From: Phycisphaerales bacterium
GTDB lineage: Bacteria > Planctomycetota > Phycisphaerae > Sedimentisphaerales > Anaerohalosphaeraceae
Reading direction: 5' to 3'
NCBI GenBank assembly: GCA_011048645.1
Contig: DSDR01000046.1
Location: 1 to 8,763, forward strand
DNA length: 8,763 bases
Shown: one piece after another, positions 7,379-8,763 of the stretch
Position numbering within the stretch: the first letter of the stretch is position 1
How the letters are laid out: each line of letters begins with the position of its first letter
Position numbers and translations under genes: made by a program
The notes under the pieces: model-generated
What the model saw: the letters and a program-made list of their open reading frames with translations, nothing else
Database searches by the model: none
What the model was told of the DNA's origin: nothing

Positions 7379-8440
7379 TTACTCGAATAGTCCCTCGGCG
7401 ACCGCCTCGACGAGGTAATTGATCAGTTCTTCCGTCTCGCTCCAGCCGATGCAGGCGTCCGTCAGCGACGTGCCGTATTTCAGAACACCCGCGGCGCCGA
7501 TGCTTTGCTTGCCTTCGTTGATAAAGCTTTCGAGCATCACACCGGCGATGCTGCGGTTGCCCGAACGAATCTGATCGGCGATATCAAACAACGCCTCACG
7601 CTGGCGTTTGTGGTTTTTGTGTGAATTGGCGTGGCTGCAATCAATCACTATCCCCGTCGGGATATGGGCTTTTCTGAGCAGCACTTCGGCAAATGCAACA
7701 TATTCGCTGCTGTAATTCGGACCGTCTGTGCCGCCCCGCATCACCAGATGACCGTAGCGATTGCCCTTGGTTTCGGCGATAATGACCTGTCCATTGCGGT
7801 CGATACCCAAAAACGAATGGGGACTTTGCGCCGACTTGATGGCGTCAATCGAGACGCCGAGATTGCCGTCGGTGGCGTTTTTGAAACCAATGGGCATGGA
7901 CAGGCCGCTGGCCATCTGCCGATGAATCTGCGACTCGGTCGTTCGAGCGCCGATGGCCGCCCAACTGACCAGATCGGCCAGATACTGCGGCACAATGGGA
8001 TCGAGAAACTCCGTGGCCGTCGGCAAACCGATCTCGGCGATCTCAAGCAGAAGTTTGCGGCTCAGACGGAGTCCGTTTTCAATGTCATACGAACCGTCGA
8101 GGTGCGGGTCATAGAGCATCCCCTTCCAGCCGAGCGTGGTACGCGGCTTTTCGAAATACGCCCGCATCACCAGCAATACCTGGTCGGCAAATTTCTGCTG
8201 CAAGTCATGCAGACGTCGGGCATAGTCCAGCGTCGCCTCTTCGTCGTGCAGGCTGCACGGCCCGGTAATCACCATTCGGCGGCGATCCCGCCCGATCAGG
8301 ATGTCCTCAATCTGCCGCCGCGACCGAGCAATCACATGGGCCGCCTGGTCCGACTCCGGAAAGACCTGCTTGATCTGGTCGGGCGTTACAAGCGATTTAA
8401 ACTGCCGTATATTTAGATTGTCTGTAAGTTCCATTGTCAT
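7379..8440 (-). CDS. aroG: 3-deoxy-7-phosphoheptulonate synthase (DAHP synthase, class I AroFGH type)
   Basis: Condenses phosphoenolpyruvate with erythrose 4-phosphate, the first step of the shikimate pathway to aromatic amino acids. Its 353 residues match E. coli AroG (about 350) almost throughout, by recall. Metal ligands are present: Cys62 in TGPCSLHD, His270 in DCSHANSHK, Glu304 in MLESF and Asp328 in TDACIGW. Substrate-site motifs include YFEKPRTTLGWKG (95-107) and GARTTESQIHR (164-174). The N-terminal segment and the positions matching AroG Pro150 and Ser180 (Pro151, Ser181) are kept, so feedback inhibition by an aromatic amino acid is likely. Which amino acid cannot be read, and the AroF/G/H isoform is not settled. 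The ATG at 8440 (or 8434) has no strong ribosome site. Transcribed alone, convergent to the GroES-like gene. Confidence 0.95.
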   Translation of the reverse strand: MTMELTDNLNIRQFKSLVTPDQIKQVFPESDQAAHVIARSRRQIEDILIGRDRRRMVITGPCSLHDEEATLDYARRLHDLQQKFADQVLLVMRAYFEKPRTTLGWKGMLYDPHLDGSYDIENGLRLSRKLLLEIAEIGLPTATEFLDPIVPQYLADLVSWAAIGARTTESQIHRQMASGLSMPIGFKNATDGNLGVSIDAIKSAQSPHSFLGIDRNGQVIIAETKGNRYGHLVMRGGTDGPNYSSEYVAFAEVLLRKAHIPTGIVIDCSHANSHKNHKRQREALFDIADQIRSGNRSIAGVMLESFINEGKQSIGAAGVLKYGTSLTDACIGWSETEELINYLVEAVAEGLFE

Positions 8441-8501
8441 AATATCTTATGTCATTTTTTTTCAAAAACCGAATATACGCCAAATCGACATCTATTGTCC
8501 G

Positions 8502-8527
8502 TACTTATACATAGAAACATATAAGTA
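8502..8527. promoter_or_regulatory. Inverted repeat over the -10 and start site, candidate operator
   Basis: TACTTATA (8502-8509) and TATAAGTA (8520-8527) are perfect inverted 8-base arms with 10 bases between. They cover part of the -10 and the predicted transcription start of the DAHP synthase gene, where a dimeric repressor would block it. The regulator is unknown. The AT-rich surroundings raise the chance of a coincidental repeat. Confidence 0.35.
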
Positions 8528-8552
8528 TAACATAAATTATGCATAAATGCAA
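8524..8552 (-). promoter_or_regulatory. Sigma70-type promoter of the DAHP synthase gene
   Basis: On the - strand, TTGCAT (8552-8547) and TATACT (8529-8524) are separated by exactly 17 bases, and TG precedes the -10 by one base (extended -10). Expected start is near 8517, leaving a leader of roughly 77 bases. The spacer contains the perfect palindrome TTATGCATAA (8537-8546). Confidence 0.65.
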
Positions 8553-8554
8553 TA

Positions 8555-8594
8555 GGCTGATTTTGGCTGAGCCTGAACAAAACCATACTCAGCC
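8555..8594. repeat. Three GGCTGA units, two direct and one inverted
   Basis: GGCTGA occurs at 8555-8560 and 8565-8570 and inverted as TCAGCC at 8589-8594. The second and third units form the 7-base inverted pair GGCTGAG (8565-8571) / CTCAGCC (8588-8594). On the + strand an A-run, not a T-run, follows, and on the - strand AAAA follows, so it is not a terminator in either direction. It sits just upstream of the -35 of the DAHP synthase promoter and before the tRNA promoter. Confidence 0.4.
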
Positions 8595-8605
8595 GAAAAA
8601 AAACG

Positions 8606-8633
8606 TTGTGTTTTGGCCGCGGATACATACAAT
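8606..8633 (+). promoter_or_regulatory. Probable promoter of the tRNA-Pro gene
   Basis: TTGTGT (8606-8611) and TACAAT (8628-8633) are 16 bases apart. The expected start at about 8640 is some five bases before the tRNA, as is common for tRNA genes. The -35 is weak and the -10 good. Confidence 0.45.
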
Positions 8634-8644
8634 AAGGTCGTTTG

Positions 8645-8719
8645 CGGGGCGTGGCGCAGTTTGGCTAGCGCGCATGACTGGGGGTCATGAGGTCGCAGGT
8701 TCAAGTCCTGTCGCCCCGA
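8645..8719 (+). tRNA. tRNA-Pro, anticodon GGG
   Basis: A full cloverleaf of 75 bases can be drawn. The acceptor CGGGGCG (8645-8651) pairs with CGCCCCG (8712-8718) over seven bases. The D stem is GCGC/GCGC. The anticodon stem CATGA/TCATG (8673-8677 / 8685-8689) closes a seven-base loop with GGG at 8680-8682, reading CCC and CCU proline codons. The T stem is GCAGG/CCTGT with one G-U pair and a TTCAAGT loop. Discriminator base is A8719. CCA is not encoded (TTA follows), so it must be added after transcription. The first base pair C1-G72 is typical of bacterial tRNA-Pro. Confidence 0.95.
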
Positions 8720-8763
8720 TTAATGTAACTCCGGTTGAAATATGTACTTACGATTACATGTCA

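Noticed and set aside
7631..8416. Open frame of 261 codons on the + strand opposite the DAHP synthase gene
   Set aside because: The - strand frame matches DAHP synthase from end to end; the opposite frame has no family signature and no promoter.
8565..8603. GGCTGAG/CTCAGCC hairpin as an intrinsic terminator
   Set aside because: The run after the stem is A on the + strand and also A on the - strand, so the required T-run is missing in both directions.
8645..8719. tRNA gene as evidence for an integrated mobile element
   Set aside because: tRNA genes are common integration sites, but no integrase, duplicated tRNA end or foreign gene lies within the window.
8723..8759. ATGTAA/TTACAT inverted pair after the tRNA as a terminator or attachment site
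   Set aside because: The arms are only six AT-rich bases around a 25-base loop, and the window ends here, so no integrase or repeat of the tRNA 3' end can be seen.

Overview
The window reads as ordinary bacterial chromosome, about 90% coding, with a moderately GC-rich coding part and one AT-rich intergenic block near the right end. The lineage is an inference. TopA carries the planctomycete-like form of its core plus three C-terminal Cys4 zinc ribbons, and several genes lack a clear Shine-Dalgarno sequence. Together these suggest Planctomycetota, possibly Phycisphaerae, but no rRNA or other decisive marker is present, so I hold this at moderate to low confidence.

Left part (1-4383, + strand): a chemotaxis operon in the order cheA (5' end cut by the window), cheR, cheD, cheB, with gaps of 12 bases or less or a 4-base overlap. 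CheA is the histidine kinase. CheR methylates receptor glutamates, CheD deamidates receptor glutamines, and CheB, activated by CheA, demethylates and deamidates receptors. This is the kinase plus the complete adaptation set. The receptor, CheW and CheY genes are not in the window and may lie upstream. A bulged hairpin enclosing the cheB stop codon probably marks the operon end.

Middle part (4384-7333, + strand): topA (DNA topoisomerase I) behind an extended -10 promoter, then a small GroES-type co-chaperonin gene with no groEL beside it.

Right part (7334-8763): a class I, AroFGH-type DAHP synthase gene on the - strand, convergent with the GroES gene. Its AT-rich upstream region (8441-8644) holds a good sigma70-type promoter on the - strand overlapped by inverted repeats. 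The same region holds the promoter of a tRNA-Pro(GGG) gene on the + strand.

I found no CRISPR array, transposon, prophage gene or defence system. Nothing here supports a large undescribed system. The parts most worth a second look are the dense palindromic control region of the DAHP synthase gene, the unexplained N-terminal extension of CheA, and the orphan GroES gene.
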